Notes: generated by a model not told the origin, from the sequence alone. 64,000 bases of DNA from Nocardioides limicola (GCF_016827675.1 NZ_JAERJA010000002.1:496001-560000), one strand, 5' to 3'; counted from the stretch's first letter, positions 36,774-44,743 are shown. A program made the numbers and translations.

Positions 36774-36873
36774 CTGGACGGCTTTCCCTGATATCAGGGG
36801 TTCCTGAACGTTGTCAGGGGTTGCAACACCTGACAACGTTCCACAGTCCCTGACATCAGGGTGAACCGTCCAG
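36774..36873. repeat. Nested palindromic element, copy B
   Basis: 100-bp element between convergent genes, 13 nt after the secreted hydrolase stop and 24 nt before the sppA stop. Outer arms CTGGACGG (36774-36781) and CCGTCCAG (36866-36873). The core 36786-36861 is 76 bp: CCCTGATATCAGGG, a 10-bp linker, the central palindrome with dyad TTG/CAA at 36823/36824 (one mismatch), a 10-bp linker, CCCTGACATCAGGG. Core length and centring are identical to copies A and C, while the outer arms differ yet stay complementary. Confidence 0.9.
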
Positions 36874-36897
36874 GTCGTACTGAGGGTCGGGAGCGGG

Positions 36898-38700
36898 TCA
36901 GCGCAGCCGAACCTGGAACGGCAGACTCAAGGCGCCGTACGCCGGGACGCCGGTGAGCGCCACCAGCCGGTCGAAGAGGCCGAACCCCTCCGACGTCCAA
37001 CCCGCGGAGGCCCACCCGGCCCCGGAGAGCACACCTGCGGCGAGCCCACCGTCTCGCCGCGCCGCCAGTCGCGCCGCAGCGGGCGATTCGCTGTTCTCGG
37101 GCTGCCGCAGCATCTCGAGTGGATGGGCGCGCGGGAAGACCCGGACGTCGGCGTCTCCGCGGTCCACCCCGGCCAGCTCGCAGGCGGTGTCGATGGCCTG
37201 CGACAGGCCACCGAGCGCGTCCACCAGGCCGCGCTTGTGCGCGTCGGCTCCGGTCCAGACGCGCCCCTTCGCCACCTCACGCAGCTCGGCGACCGGCATC
37301 GACCGGTCGGTGGCCGCCTTGGTGGTGAAGTCGTCGTAGACCCGGTCCAGCCAGGCGTCCAAGCGGGCCCACTCGTCGTCGGTGAAGGGCCGGTCGGAGG
37401 AGAACATGTCCGCGTACCGACCCACCGAGACCGCCTCCCGGGTGATCCCGATCCGAGCCAGTCCCTCGGTCAGCACCTGCTTGCCGGCCAGTACGCCGAT
37501 CGAGCCGGTGATGGTGCCGGGGCTGGCCAGGATCCGTTCACAGGGCATCGCCAGGTAGTAGCCGCCCGAAGCCGCCACCGACCCCATCGACGCGACCACC
37601 GTCTTGCCCGCCTCGCGCAGGCCGAGGATCTCGCGACGCAGCGCATCGGAGGCCACGTAGGACCCGCCGGGGCTGTCGATGCGCAGCACCACGGCCCGCA
37701 CGTCGTCGTTGCGGCCGACCGCACGCAGGGTGGCGCCGAGCCCCTCGGAGGTGACCGAGCCGCTGCTGAACGGCGAGTTGTTGCCGCGACCCAGCAGGAT
37801 CGGTCCGGCGGCATGGACGACGGCCACGATCGACTTGCCGCGGCCCGGAAGCGGCGGCACCAGGGCAGCCATGCCCCCGGTGCCGGCGTACCGTTCGAGG
37901 TACTTCAGCGGCGTGTCCCCCGTGCGGAACGCGGCGTACGCGTCGGCGCGGTAGCCGATCTCGTCGATGAGGCCGCGGGCCTTGGCCTCGTCCGCGGACA
38001 GCGGAGCCTCCTCGATCGCGGCACGCACCGCCTCCTCGGAGACGCCTCGGGAGGCGGCGACGTCAGCGACCAGGGTGTCGGTGGACGAGGTCACCAGGCG
38101 GGTCATCATCTCCCGCTGCGGCTCGGTCATCGTCGTCTCGGTGAACGTGTTCGCGGCCGTCTTGTACTCGTGCCGCTGACCGATCTGGGGCTGCACCCCG
38201 ATCTTGTCGAGGGTGCCGCGCAGGAACGTCGTCTCGGCGGTCATGCCGACCAGCCCCAGGTCCCCGGAGGGCTGCAACCAGATCTGTTCGAACGCACTCG
38301 CCAGGTGGTACGACGTGTTCCCGGCCCCCATCTCCCCGAACGACTCGGCGAAGATCACCGTCCGCTTCCCGGCCTGAGTCAGCCGCGCCACCGCGTCCCG
38401 CAACTCCGCGGACTCCGACAGCGAGGGCTGCCAGGTGCCCAGGTGGGCGATCAAGGCAACCACGTCCTTGTCCTCGGCCGCCTTGTCCAGCCCGGCGATG
38501 ACGGCCCGGAGCACCGGGGTGTGCAGGGACTTCAGCGCCGCCAGCGGTGAGGCAGGAGGAGCTTCGTGAACTCCGCGGGAGAGGTCGAGTTCCAGCAGGA
38601 TCGAGCCATCGACAAGGCCGGATCGCCGCAGCAGAGGGGCCAACCTCGGCTTCACGGTCTGCTTGAAGGAGTGCGCCAAGGCTGAGGGAAATGCGGTCAT
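36898..38700 (-). CDS. sppA: Signal peptide peptidase SppA, 67-kDa type (family S49)
   Basis: 600 aa with two tandem S49 domains. The N-terminal half carries the general-base Lys region QIGQRHEYKTAANTFTETTM; the C-terminal half carries the nucleophile Ser in VASMGSVAASGGYYLAMPCE and the RIDSPGGSYVASDALRRE oxyanion region. No clear N-terminal membrane anchor is seen, as in many actinobacterial members. ATG at 38700; a TAGGGT box (38707-38712 on minus) lies 6 nt upstream, suggesting a leaderless mRNA. Confidence 0.92.
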   Translation of the reverse strand: MTAFPSALAHSFKQTVKPRLAPLLRRSGLVDGSILLELDLSRGVHEAPPASPLAALKSLHTPVLRAVIAGLDKAAEDKDVVALIAHLGTWQPSLSESAELRDAVARLTQAGKRTVIFAESFGEMGAGNTSYHLASAFEQIWLQPSGDLGLVGMTAETTFLRGTLDKIGVQPQIGQRHEYKTAANTFTETTMTEPQREMMTRLVTSSTDTLVADVAASRGVSEEAVRAAIEEAPLSADEAKARGLIDEIGYRADAYAAFRTGDTPLKYLERYAGTGGMAALVPPLPGRGKSIVAVVHAAGPILLGRGNNSPFSSGSVTSEGLGATLRAVGRNDDVRAVVLRIDSPGGSYVASDALRREILGLREAGKTVVASMGSVAASGGYYLAMPCERILASPGTITGSIGVLAGKQVLTEGLARIGITREAVSVGRYADMFSSDRPFTDDEWARLDAWLDRVYDDFTTKAATDRSMPVAELREVAKGRVWTGADAHKRGLVDALGGLSQAIDTACELAGVDRGDADVRVFPRAHPLEMLRQPENSESPAAARLAARRDGGLAAGVLSGAGWASAGWTSEGFGLFDRLVALTGVPAYGALSLPFQVRLR

Positions 38701-38706
38701 GGTCAC

Positions 38707-38763
38707 ACCCTAGACGCGCTCGGCAAGACGGAACTCGAGCCCGATCCCCGACCTCGGTAGGAT
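38707..38763. promoter_or_regulatory. Back-to-back leaderless promoters of sppA and the Fe-S gene
   Basis: Minus strand: TAGGGT (38712 to 38707), 6 nt before the sppA ATG. Plus strand: TAGGAT (38758-38763), 8 nt before the ATG at 38772. Both -10-like boxes sit where transcription would begin at or next to the start codon, and neither gene has a Shine-Dalgarno sequence. Confidence 0.5.
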
Positions 38764-38771
38764 CACCGCCC

Positions 38772-41700
38772 ATGCAGACCTTTGCCATGTCGGTCACCCT
38801 CGTGATCACGCTCATCGCGGTCGCCTACGCGGCGTACGCGATCAACCGGATGCTCAAGGTGATCCGGATGGGGCAACCGGCCTCCCGCTCCGACAATCCG
38901 GGTCGCCGCACTGCGGTGATGCTGAAGGAGACACTGCTCCACACCCGGATGCTCCAGTGGCACTGGATCGGCATCATGCACTGGTTCGTCTTCGCGGGCT
39001 TCATCTACCTGAGCTCGCTGGTGGCGACGGCGTACCTGCAGGTCTTCCTGGGTGCTGACACCGCGCTGCCCGTGATCGGCCACTTCCCGCCCTTCCAGTG
39101 GGTGGCTGAGCTGCTGGGCTGGCTGACCCTGATCGGCATCATCTTCCTGATCGTGGTGCGGCAGAAGTACCACCCACGCAAGCTGGACCGGAAGTCCCGC
39201 TTCTTCGGCTCCACCTTCTGGCAGGCCTACTTCGTCGAGGCGATCATCCTCGGCGAGGCGCTCTTCGGGACCCTGATCCGCGGCTTGGAGTACCAGCTCT
39301 TCCTGCAGCGGGGCAGCGAGTACGGCTCCGCCCTGCACTTCCCGCTGACCGCGTGGTTCGGCGCCGGCTTCTCCGGCATGTCCGAGACCGCGATCGAGAC
39401 CACCATCTATGCGCTCGCCCTGGGCAAGATCCTGATGGCGATGGTGTGGCTGATCGTGATCAGCAGGAACATCTCGATGGGTGTGGCCTGGCACCGGTTC
39501 ACCGCCTGGTTCAACATCTGGTTCAAGCGTGAGTCCTCGGGCGGCACCGCACTGGGTGCGCTGAAGCCGCTGACCTCGGGCGGCAAGGCCGTGACCCTCG
39601 ACGACATCGACGACCTGGACGAGGACTCGGTGCTCGGCGTCGGCAAGGCCGAGGACTTCTCCTGGAAGGGCTTGCTGGACTTCACCACGTGCACCGAGTG
39701 CGGTCGCTGCCAGTCCCAGTGTCCGGCCTGGAACACCGAGAAGCCGCTGTCGCCGAAGTTGCTCATCATGGGCCTGCGGGACCACGCCTACGCGAAGGCG
39801 CCGTACGTGCACGCGGGCGGCGAGTCGGCCGAGGGCCTGTCCGAGGAACTGGTGGGCATCGGCGAGAAGTCGCTGGTCGGCTCCGGCGGACCCGACGACT
39901 GGTTCTACAACCCCGAGGGCGCCGACTTCGTCATCGACGAGGACGTGCTCTGGTCATGTACGTCGTGTGGCGCGTGCGTGCAGCAGTGCCCCGTCGACAT
40001 CGAGCACGTCGACCACATCGTCGACATGCGCCGCTACCAGGTGCTGGTCGAGTCGAACTTCCCCGCCGAGCTCAACCAACTGTTCAAGGGCCTGGAGAAC
40101 AAGGGCAACCCGTGGAACATGTCCCCGAACGCCCGGATGGACTGGGCCAAGGACCTGCCCTTCGACGTCAAGGTGGTCGGCGAGACCATCGAGTCCCTCG
40201 ACGAGGTCGAGTGGCTGTTCTGGGTCGGCTGTGCCGGGGCGTACGAGGACCGGGCCAAGAAGACCACCCGGGCGGTCGCCGAACTGCTGGAGATGGCCGG
40301 GGTCACCTTCGGGGTGCTCGGCAACGGTGAGACCTGCACCGGTGACTCCGCCCGACGGGCCGGCAACGAGTTCGTCTACCAGGGCCTGGCCCAACAGAAC
40401 GTGGAGACCTTCAAGGAGTACAAGGTCAAGAAGGTCGTCTCCACCTGCGCGCACTGCTTCAACACCCTGAAGAACGAGTACCAGGACTTCGGGATCGAGC
40501 TCGAGGTGGTGCACCACACCCAACTGCTGAACCGACTGGTCCGCGAGGGCAAGCTGACCCCGGTGGCCACCGGTGAAGGCGCCCACAAGCGGTCGATCAC
40601 CTACCACGACCCCTGCTACCTGGGTCGGCACAACCAGGTCTACTCGCCGCCGCGGGACCTGCTGCAGATCCTGCCGGGCGCGGAGTTCACGGAGATGGAG
40701 CGCAACAGCGAGCGGTCCTTCTGCTGTGGCGCGGGTGGCGCCCGGATGTGGATGGAGGAGACGATCGGGGAGCGGATCAATGAGAACCGCACCACCGAAG
40801 CGATCGGCACCGGCGCCGACCAGATCGCGGTCGGTTGCCCGTTCTGTCGGGTGATGCTGGCTGACGGCCTGACCAAGTTGCAGGCCAATGGCGAGGCCCG
40901 CGAGGAGGTCGAGGTCCTCGATGTCGCGCAGATGTTGCTGTCCTCGGTGAAGGGCGAGGTGGCGACCAAGTTCAAGCCGGGCGAGGGCCCTGGGTCCGCT
41001 CCGGCAGCCGCTCCGGCAGCCGCTCCGGCAGCAGCCGCTGCTGGGGCCGGGGCCGCCACGGCGGTCGAGACGGCCGAGCCTGCCTCGTCGGCCGAGACCA
41101 CTGCGCCGTCGGGTGGGTCGTCGCTGTTCGACACCCCCGCCCCCGAGCCAGCACCGTCGGGAGGGTCGTCGCTGTTCGACACCCCCGCCCCCGAGCCGGC
41201 ACCGTCGGGAGGGTCGTCACTGTTCGACACCCCTGCCGCCGAGCCGGCACCGTCGGGTGGGTCGTCGCTGTTCGACACCCCCGCCCCCGAGCCGGCACCG
41301 TCGGGTGGGTCGTCGCTGTTCGACACCCCCACCCCTGAGCCGGCACCCGAGCCAGCGGCGAAGGCCGAGGCTGTCGAGACCCCGGCTTCTTCAGGTGGCT
41401 CGCTCTTCGATGTGGCACCGTCGCCGGCAGCCGAGACTCCGGCGGCCGAACCCGAGGCATCGTCGCCCGCCGGCGGGTCGCTGTTCGACATTGCCACGCC
41501 GGAGCCGGAGGCTGCGGCGCCCGCAGCGGACCCCGCCACCAGCGAGCCTGTGGAGGCCCCGGCTGCACCGGTGGCCGAGGCTGCTCCGGTGGCCGAGGCT
41601 GCTCCGGCGGCCGACCTCAGCTCGGGCGGTTCGCTCTTCGACCTGGCAGCCCCCGAGCCGGCAGCGGCGGCGACACTCGAACCGGAGACGGTCGAGCCCA

Positions 41701-41864
41701 CCCCGGCGGTCGAGCCTGTCGAGACCCCGGCCCAGGAGCCCGAGCCCGAGGCCACCCCGGAGGCCGAGCCCGCCGAGGCGCCGGCCGATGACTCATCGAG
41801 CGAGGCGAACAAGCCCCGCACCGACGTGGACATCAACGAGTCGGGATCACTGTTCGATCTCTGA
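38772..41864 (+). CDS. Membrane Fe-S oxidoreductase, HdrD/GlpC-like, with repetitive SLFD tail
   Basis: 1030 aa. The N-terminal third has about five membrane helices including a nitrate-reductase-gamma-like part (HWIGIMHWFVFAGFIYLSSL). Two 4Fe-4S motifs follow: CTECGRCQSQCP near residue 305 and CTSCGACVQQCP near 395. Two CCG-type domains carry CAGAYEDRAKKT, HDPCYLGRHNQVY and RSFCCGAGGARMWMEE. From about residue 735 the tail is Pro/Ala/Glu-rich with nine SLFD motifs, five in perfect-spaced 16-residue repeats, ending SGSLFDL. Probably passes electrons between a quinone pool and an acyl-CoA or flavoprotein partner (inference). Confidence 0.9.
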   Translation: MQTFAMSVTLVITLIAVAYAAYAINRMLKVIRMGQPASRSDNPGRRTAVMLKETLLHTRMLQWHWIGIMHWFVFAGFIYLSSLVATAYLQVFLGADTALPVIGHFPPFQWVAELLGWLTLIGIIFLIVVRQKYHPRKLDRKSRFFGSTFWQAYFVEAIILGEALFGTLIRGLEYQLFLQRGSEYGSALHFPLTAWFGAGFSGMSETAIETTIYALALGKILMAMVWLIVISRNISMGVAWHRFTAWFNIWFKRESSGGTALGALKPLTSGGKAVTLDDIDDLDEDSVLGVGKAEDFSWKGLLDFTTCTECGRCQSQCPAWNTEKPLSPKLLIMGLRDHAYAKAPYVHAGGESAEGLSEELVGIGEKSLVGSGGPDDWFYNPEGADFVIDEDVLWSCTSCGACVQQCPVDIEHVDHIVDMRRYQVLVESNFPAELNQLFKGLENKGNPWNMSPNARMDWAKDLPFDVKVVGETIESLDEVEWLFWVGCAGAYEDRAKKTTRAVAELLEMAGVTFGVLGNGETCTGDSARRAGNEFVYQGLAQQNVETFKEYKVKKVVSTCAHCFNTLKNEYQDFGIELEVVHHTQLLNRLVREGKLTPVATGEGAHKRSITYHDPCYLGRHNQVYSPPRDLLQILPGAEFTEMERNSERSFCCGAGGARMWMEETIGERINENRTTEAIGTGADQIAVGCPFCRVMLADGLTKLQANGEAREEVEVLDVAQMLLSSVKGEVATKFKPGEGPGSAPAAAPAAAPAAAAAGAGAATAVETAEPASSAETTAPSGGSSLFDTPAPEPAPSGGSSLFDTPAPEPAPSGGSSLFDTPAAEPAPSGGSSLFDTPAPEPAPSGGSSLFDTPTPEPAPEPAAKAEAVETPASSGGSLFDVAPSPAAETPAAEPEASSPAGGSLFDIATPEPEAAAPAADPATSEPVEAPAAPVAEAAPVAEAAPAADLSSGGSLFDLAAPEPAAAATLEPETVEPTPAVEPVETPAQEPEPEATPEAEPAEAPADDSSSEANKPRTDVDINESGSLFDL
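41107..41346 (+). repeat. Five tandem 48-bp coding repeats
   Basis: Five near-identical 48-nt units, each encoding PSGGSSLFDTPAPEPA with small changes, lie inside the Fe-S protein gene. Four more degenerate SLFD units follow further downstream. Unit length is a multiple of 3, so copy number can change without frameshift. Confidence 0.92.
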
Positions 41865-42120
41865 TCCCCCAGTCGGGGGCGGGGGGGCCCCCCCCCCCCC
41901 CGGGCCCCCCCCGGGTGGAACACGAACCGGCGCCGGGGGCTCCCTGGCCTATCTCCCCCCCCCCCGGGGGCCCCGCTCCCCCACCCCCCGGGCCGCCCCC
42001 GACTCTTTGTCACAGCAGATCGTCCGAGGTGTGACCGCGGTCGCGCCGCCGACGCCGTGACCGTGGGCCGTCGTACTCGTTGAGGTGATCGGACGTTCAA
42101 TTGACGCAAAGGGCCCTCCG
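41865..42120. other. Gap with long C/G homopolymer runs, probable low-quality sequence
   Basis: After the Fe-S gene stop, 41881-42000 contains runs of C and G (for example 13 or more C in 41888-41901 and in 41955-41965). This is unlike any other intergenic region here and looks like assembly or base-calling error around a hard GC-rich stretch. The remaining 42001-42120 contains GTTCAATTGACGC upstream of the next gene; no RNA gene is seen. Confidence 0.7.
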
Positions 42121-42459
42121 ATGATGCTGATCGCCACTGCGGTCACCGAGTTCTCGGCTCGCCGCGGCTCGCTCCCGGTGGATGCCCGCACGATGCGGAT
42201 CCCCGGCAGCCTGAGCCACGGCGATCGCGTCCTGGTGCGCGCCGGGGAGGGCAGTTACCACCTCGCCACCGCGGTGGATGTATCCCCCGAGGGGTGTCGA
42301 CTGGTGTTGGCCGACACACTGTCCACCGAGGCGGCATTGATCCTGCTCACCGATCTGGCCGTCAGTCGCCCGGCTCCCGGCGTACGCGACCTCGCCGGTC
42401 TTGTCGCCACCATGCAGGTCACCCCGCAGCACGCCACCCGCCACATCCTCTCCTCCTGA
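42121..42459 (+). CDS. Small protein of unknown function
   Basis: 112 aa (ATG at 42121; a start at 42085 is possible). Predicted short beta strands: SLSHGDRVLVRAGEGSYHLA then TAVDVSPEGCRLVLADTLST; the C-terminus is helical, ending THATRHILSS-like. No motif is recognised. It lies between the poly-C region and the large inverted tandem repeat, so it is isolated from any operon. Confidence 0.55.
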   Translation: MMLIATAVTEFSARRGSLPVDARTMRIPGSLSHGDRVLVRAGEGSYHLATAVDVSPEGCRLVLADTLSTEAALILLTDLAVSRPAPGVRDLAGLVATMQVTPQHATRHILSS

Positions 42460-42636
42460 CGAAGTGGGGTTTGTGGCCCGCCGAGGTGGGGTTTGTGGCC
42501 CACCGAAGTGGAGGTTGTGGTCGGTCTAGGAACCTCCACGCCTGGTCGGCACCGCCCACCCCCACGGGCGGCCACAAACCCCCCTTCGCGCGGCCACAAA
42601 CCCCACCTCGGCGGGCCAGAAACCCCCTTTCGTCGG
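42456..42636. repeat. Large inverted repeat of tandem GTGGGGTTTGTGG units
   Basis: Left arm 42456-42520 consists of three tandem units of about 22 nt (GAAGTGGGGTTTGTGGCCC, GAGGTGGGGTTTGTGGCCC, GAAGTGGAGGTTGTGG). The right arm 42572-42636 contains the same three units inverted. About 50 nt separate the arms. The outermost part, CTGACGAA with TTTCGTCGG, also pairs. It starts at the stop codon of the preceding gene and fills most of the 258-nt gap before the RHH gene. Confidence 0.88.
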
Positions 42637-42686
42637 AGGGGGGTGGCGTCAGGAAAGGGAGAAAGTGGTGTCATGGAGGGGTTGAA

Positions 42687-42707
42687 ATGACGTCAGAGTG
42701 ATGTCAT
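42687..42707. promoter_or_regulatory. Candidate autoregulatory RHH operator over a -10 box
   Basis: ATGACGTCA (42687-42695), GAG, TGATGTCAT (42699-42707): an inverted repeat with one mismatch; another TGTCAT occurs at 42669-42674. A -10-like CATAGT (42705-42710) overlaps the right half-site, 7 nt before the ATG at 42718. The downstream protein has a ribbon-helix-helix domain, so self-repression is likely. Confidence 0.6.
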
Positions 42708-42717
42708 AGTGGTGCGC

Positions 42718-43239
42718 ATGGACATCACGCCGTACGTGGAGGGGTTGCGCAGGGACCTGCTCGACGCCGCAGGAGCCGGTGACGAGCAGACCCGGGACAT
42801 CGCCGAGAGGCTCAGCCTCGCGCTCGCCCCGGCGGCTCGACTGGCGATCATGGAGGCCGTCTCCCAGGCGGCCGCGGAGATCACCAGCGAGATGACAGCC
42901 GGCTGCTGCGAGGTGCGGCTCGAAGGTCGGGACCTGAGCTTCGTGCTCAGCCACGACGTCCCCGAGCCCCCGGCGCCGCCCGCCCCGCCGCCTCCCCCCG
43001 CGCCCGAGGACGAGGACGACGACGCCATCAGCCGCGTCACCCTCCGACTCCCCGAGTCGGTGAAGAACCGCGCCGAAGAGCTCGCCACCACGTCCGGTCA
43101 GAGCCTCAATGCCTGGCTGGTCAACACCATCCGAACCGCCACCAGCGACTCCGCGATCCGCGTGGACGTCGACCTCTCCAGCCTGCCGTTCGGCGGACCC
43201 TTCGGACGAGGGCCGAAGCGGATCACCGGCTGGGCCTGA
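42718..43239 (+). CDS. Ribbon-helix-helix (CopG/HicB-like) protein, toastrack-linked
   Basis: 173 aa. The N-terminal 80 residues are helical and unassigned (ITPYVEGLRRDLLDAAGAGD); a Pro-rich linker and acidic run (PEDEDDDA) follow. The RHH domain is SRVTLRLPESVKNRAEELAT then TSGQSLNAWLVNTI, as in HicB/CopG DNA-binding proteins. The tail reads FGGPFGRGPKRITGWA. ATG at 42718. It is followed by a DUF4097 gene and a tiny gene, which form a recurrent actinobacterial set. Confidence 0.85.
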   Translation: MDITPYVEGLRRDLLDAAGAGDEQTRDIAERLSLALAPAARLAIMEAVSQAAAEITSEMTAGCCEVRLEGRDLSFVLSHDVPEPPAPPAPPPPPAPEDEDDDAISRVTLRLPESVKNRAEELATTSGQSLNAWLVNTIRTATSDSAIRVDVDLSSLPFGGPFGRGPKRITGWA

Positions 43240-43305
43240 CCCCCCGCGACACCCCAGCGGACCGACGCACCGTCGGCCCGCCGGCCGAACACCCTGGAGA
43301 CCCCG

Positions 43306-44124
43306 ATGCGTCACGAGTTCCACACCCCCGAGCCGATCGAGCTCGACGCCGAGATCAACGCCGGCCAGCTGACCGTCAACGCCGTCGAGACCACCCAGAG
43401 CGTCGTCACGATCAGCGGCGAGGACGCCGACCGGTACGACGTCGAGCATGACGGCAGCCAGCTCAGAATCACCGCGCCCAGGCAGAACTTCTTCGGCCTC
43501 AACACCCGCCCGGTGGTGATCGTGGTTGAGGTGCCTACCGGATCCCACGTCGACATCCGAAGCGGTTCGGCCGAGGTGCGCACCACCGGGGACCTCAGCC
43601 GCTGCACATGCAAGTCCGGCTCCGGGGCCATCCACGTGCAGCAGACCCAGGGGCCGACGGTGCTGACCACCGGTTCCGGCGAGATCCGGATCGAGTCGGC
43701 CAGCGACCATCTCCGGGCGAAATCCGGCTCCGGCGACATCGGCGTCGGCACGGTGCACGGCTCGCTGGGAGCCACCTGCGGGAGCGGCACCATCCGGGTG
43801 GGACGCATCTTCGGTCCGGCCCGACTGAAGACCGGCTCCGGGGACGTCGTCATCGACGAGGTCCACGCCGAGACCGGCATCACCACCGGCTCCGGCGACA
43901 TCGCCGTCGGCGCGCAACGACGCGACACCTTCACCGCCAAGACCGCCTCGGGGCAGATCTCGGTCGGCGCGCCGGCCGACATGCCGGTCTGGACCGACCT
44001 CAGTAGCGTCTCCGGCCGGATCCGTTCGGCGCTCACCGGCCACGGCGAGCCCGCCCCTGGCCAGGAGTACCTGACCGTCCGAGCCAGCACCGTCAGCGGG
44101 GACATCTCCCTGCACCAAGTCTGA
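43306..44124 (+). CDS. DUF4097 (toastrack/adhesin-like) beta-helix protein
   Basis: 272 aa, no signal peptide. Repeated short beta rungs with S-G-S-G or T-G-S-G turns: CKSGSGAIHV, TTGSGEIRI, AKSGSGDIGVG, KTGSGDVVID, TTGSGDIAVG, and a T-A-S-G-Q-I rung. This is the DUF4097 right-handed beta-solenoid fold. Family members usually accompany regulators; function is not established. It lies 66 nt after the RHH gene and 14 nt before a 49-aa gene. Confidence 0.88.
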   Translation: MRHEFHTPEPIELDAEINAGQLTVNAVETTQSVVTISGEDADRYDVEHDGSQLRITAPRQNFFGLNTRPVVIVVEVPTGSHVDIRSGSAEVRTTGDLSRCTCKSGSGAIHVQQTQGPTVLTTGSGEIRIESASDHLRAKSGSGDIGVGTVHGSLGATCGSGTIRVGRIFGPARLKTGSGDVVIDEVHAETGITTGSGDIAVGAQRRDTFTAKTASGQISVGAPADMPVWTDLSSVSGRIRSALTGHGEPAPGQEYLTVRASTVSGDISLHQV

Positions 44125-44138
44125 AAGGAGGAGACACC

Positions 44139-44288
44139 ATGCCCACCTACGACGTAGAGACCGAGATCCGGCGCCGGGTCAACGACTCGATGACCGCACC
44201 CCGGACACCCCACCCGCAGCGCCAGGTACGCCGGCGTACTGCCGTTGCCGACCGGCTGCGCAGGCTGGCCGACCGCCTGGACGCCTGA
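44139..44288 (+). CDS. 49-aa basic small protein
   Basis: Reads MPTYDVETEIRRRVNDSMTA, then a basic stretch with PHPQRQVRRR, ending DRLRRLADRLDA. It has an ideal ribosome site AAAGGAGGAG (44123-44134) 6 nt before ATG, which strongly supports translation. It follows the DUF4097 gene by 14 nt. Probably amphipathic helical; function unknown. Confidence 0.75.
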   Translation: MPTYDVETEIRRRVNDSMTAPRTPHPQRQVRRRTAVADRLRRLADRLDA

Positions 44289-44332
44289 TCGCCCACCCGG
44301 TCGACCCACGCAACGCTGCCCGATCGACTCAC

Positions 44333-44743
44333 TCAGCCGCTCCCCGGCGACTCCCCGTCGGTTCGCAGCGCGCCCCGCAGCAGGTCCTGAATCCCCTCAT
44401 CCGTGAGCCCGGCCGCACGGGCCTGAGCGACGAAGGCGCGCATCTGCGCCACCAGCGAGGACGTATCGCCCGGCCCGGCCTCGAGCGGGGAGTCAGCGAC
44501 CGGACGCTCCGCCACCACCGTGCCGGTCCTGCGCCGACTCACCACCACGTCCCGGGCCTCCAGTTCGCGATAGGCCCGCTGGACGGTGCCGACCGCAACA
44601 CCCAGGTCGCGGGCGAGGTCTCTCGCCGACGGCAACCGGTCGCCGGGGCGTAGCGCACCCACCGCCACATAGGCGGCGACCTGCGAGCGGATCTGCTCAT
44701 ACACCGGCACCGCGGAGGTGACGTCCACCTGGAGGTCGGTCAC
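44333..44743 (-). CDS. GntR-family (YtrA subfamily) regulator
   Basis: 136 aa from GTG at 44743. The winged HTH is VPVYEQIRSQVAAYVAVGAL, RPGDRLPSARDLARDLGVAV, then GTVQRAYRELEARDVVVSRR; the short C-terminal helical tail (about 50 residues) is the YtrA type. GTG overlaps the stop of the upstream membrane-protein gene by 4 nt. The perfect 12-bp-arm palindrome at 45719-45746 ahead of that gene is the likely operator. Confidence 0.92.
   Translation of the reverse strand: MTDLQVDVTSAVPVYEQIRSQVAAYVAVGALRPGDRLPSARDLARDLGVAVGTVQRAYRELEARDVVVSRRRTGTVVAERPVADSPLEAGPGDTSSLVAQMRAFVAQARAAGLTDEGIQDLLRGALRTDGESPGSG

Noticed and set aside
41107..41346. Possible CRISPR-like repeat array
   Set aside because: The 48-bp units are directly adjacent without spacers, keep the reading frame and encode the SLFD tail of the Fe-S protein.
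42456..42636. Inverted repeat considered as insertion sequence ends
   Set aside because: Only about 50 nt lie between the arms and no transposase fragment is present, so it is a hairpin/repeat rather than an IS.
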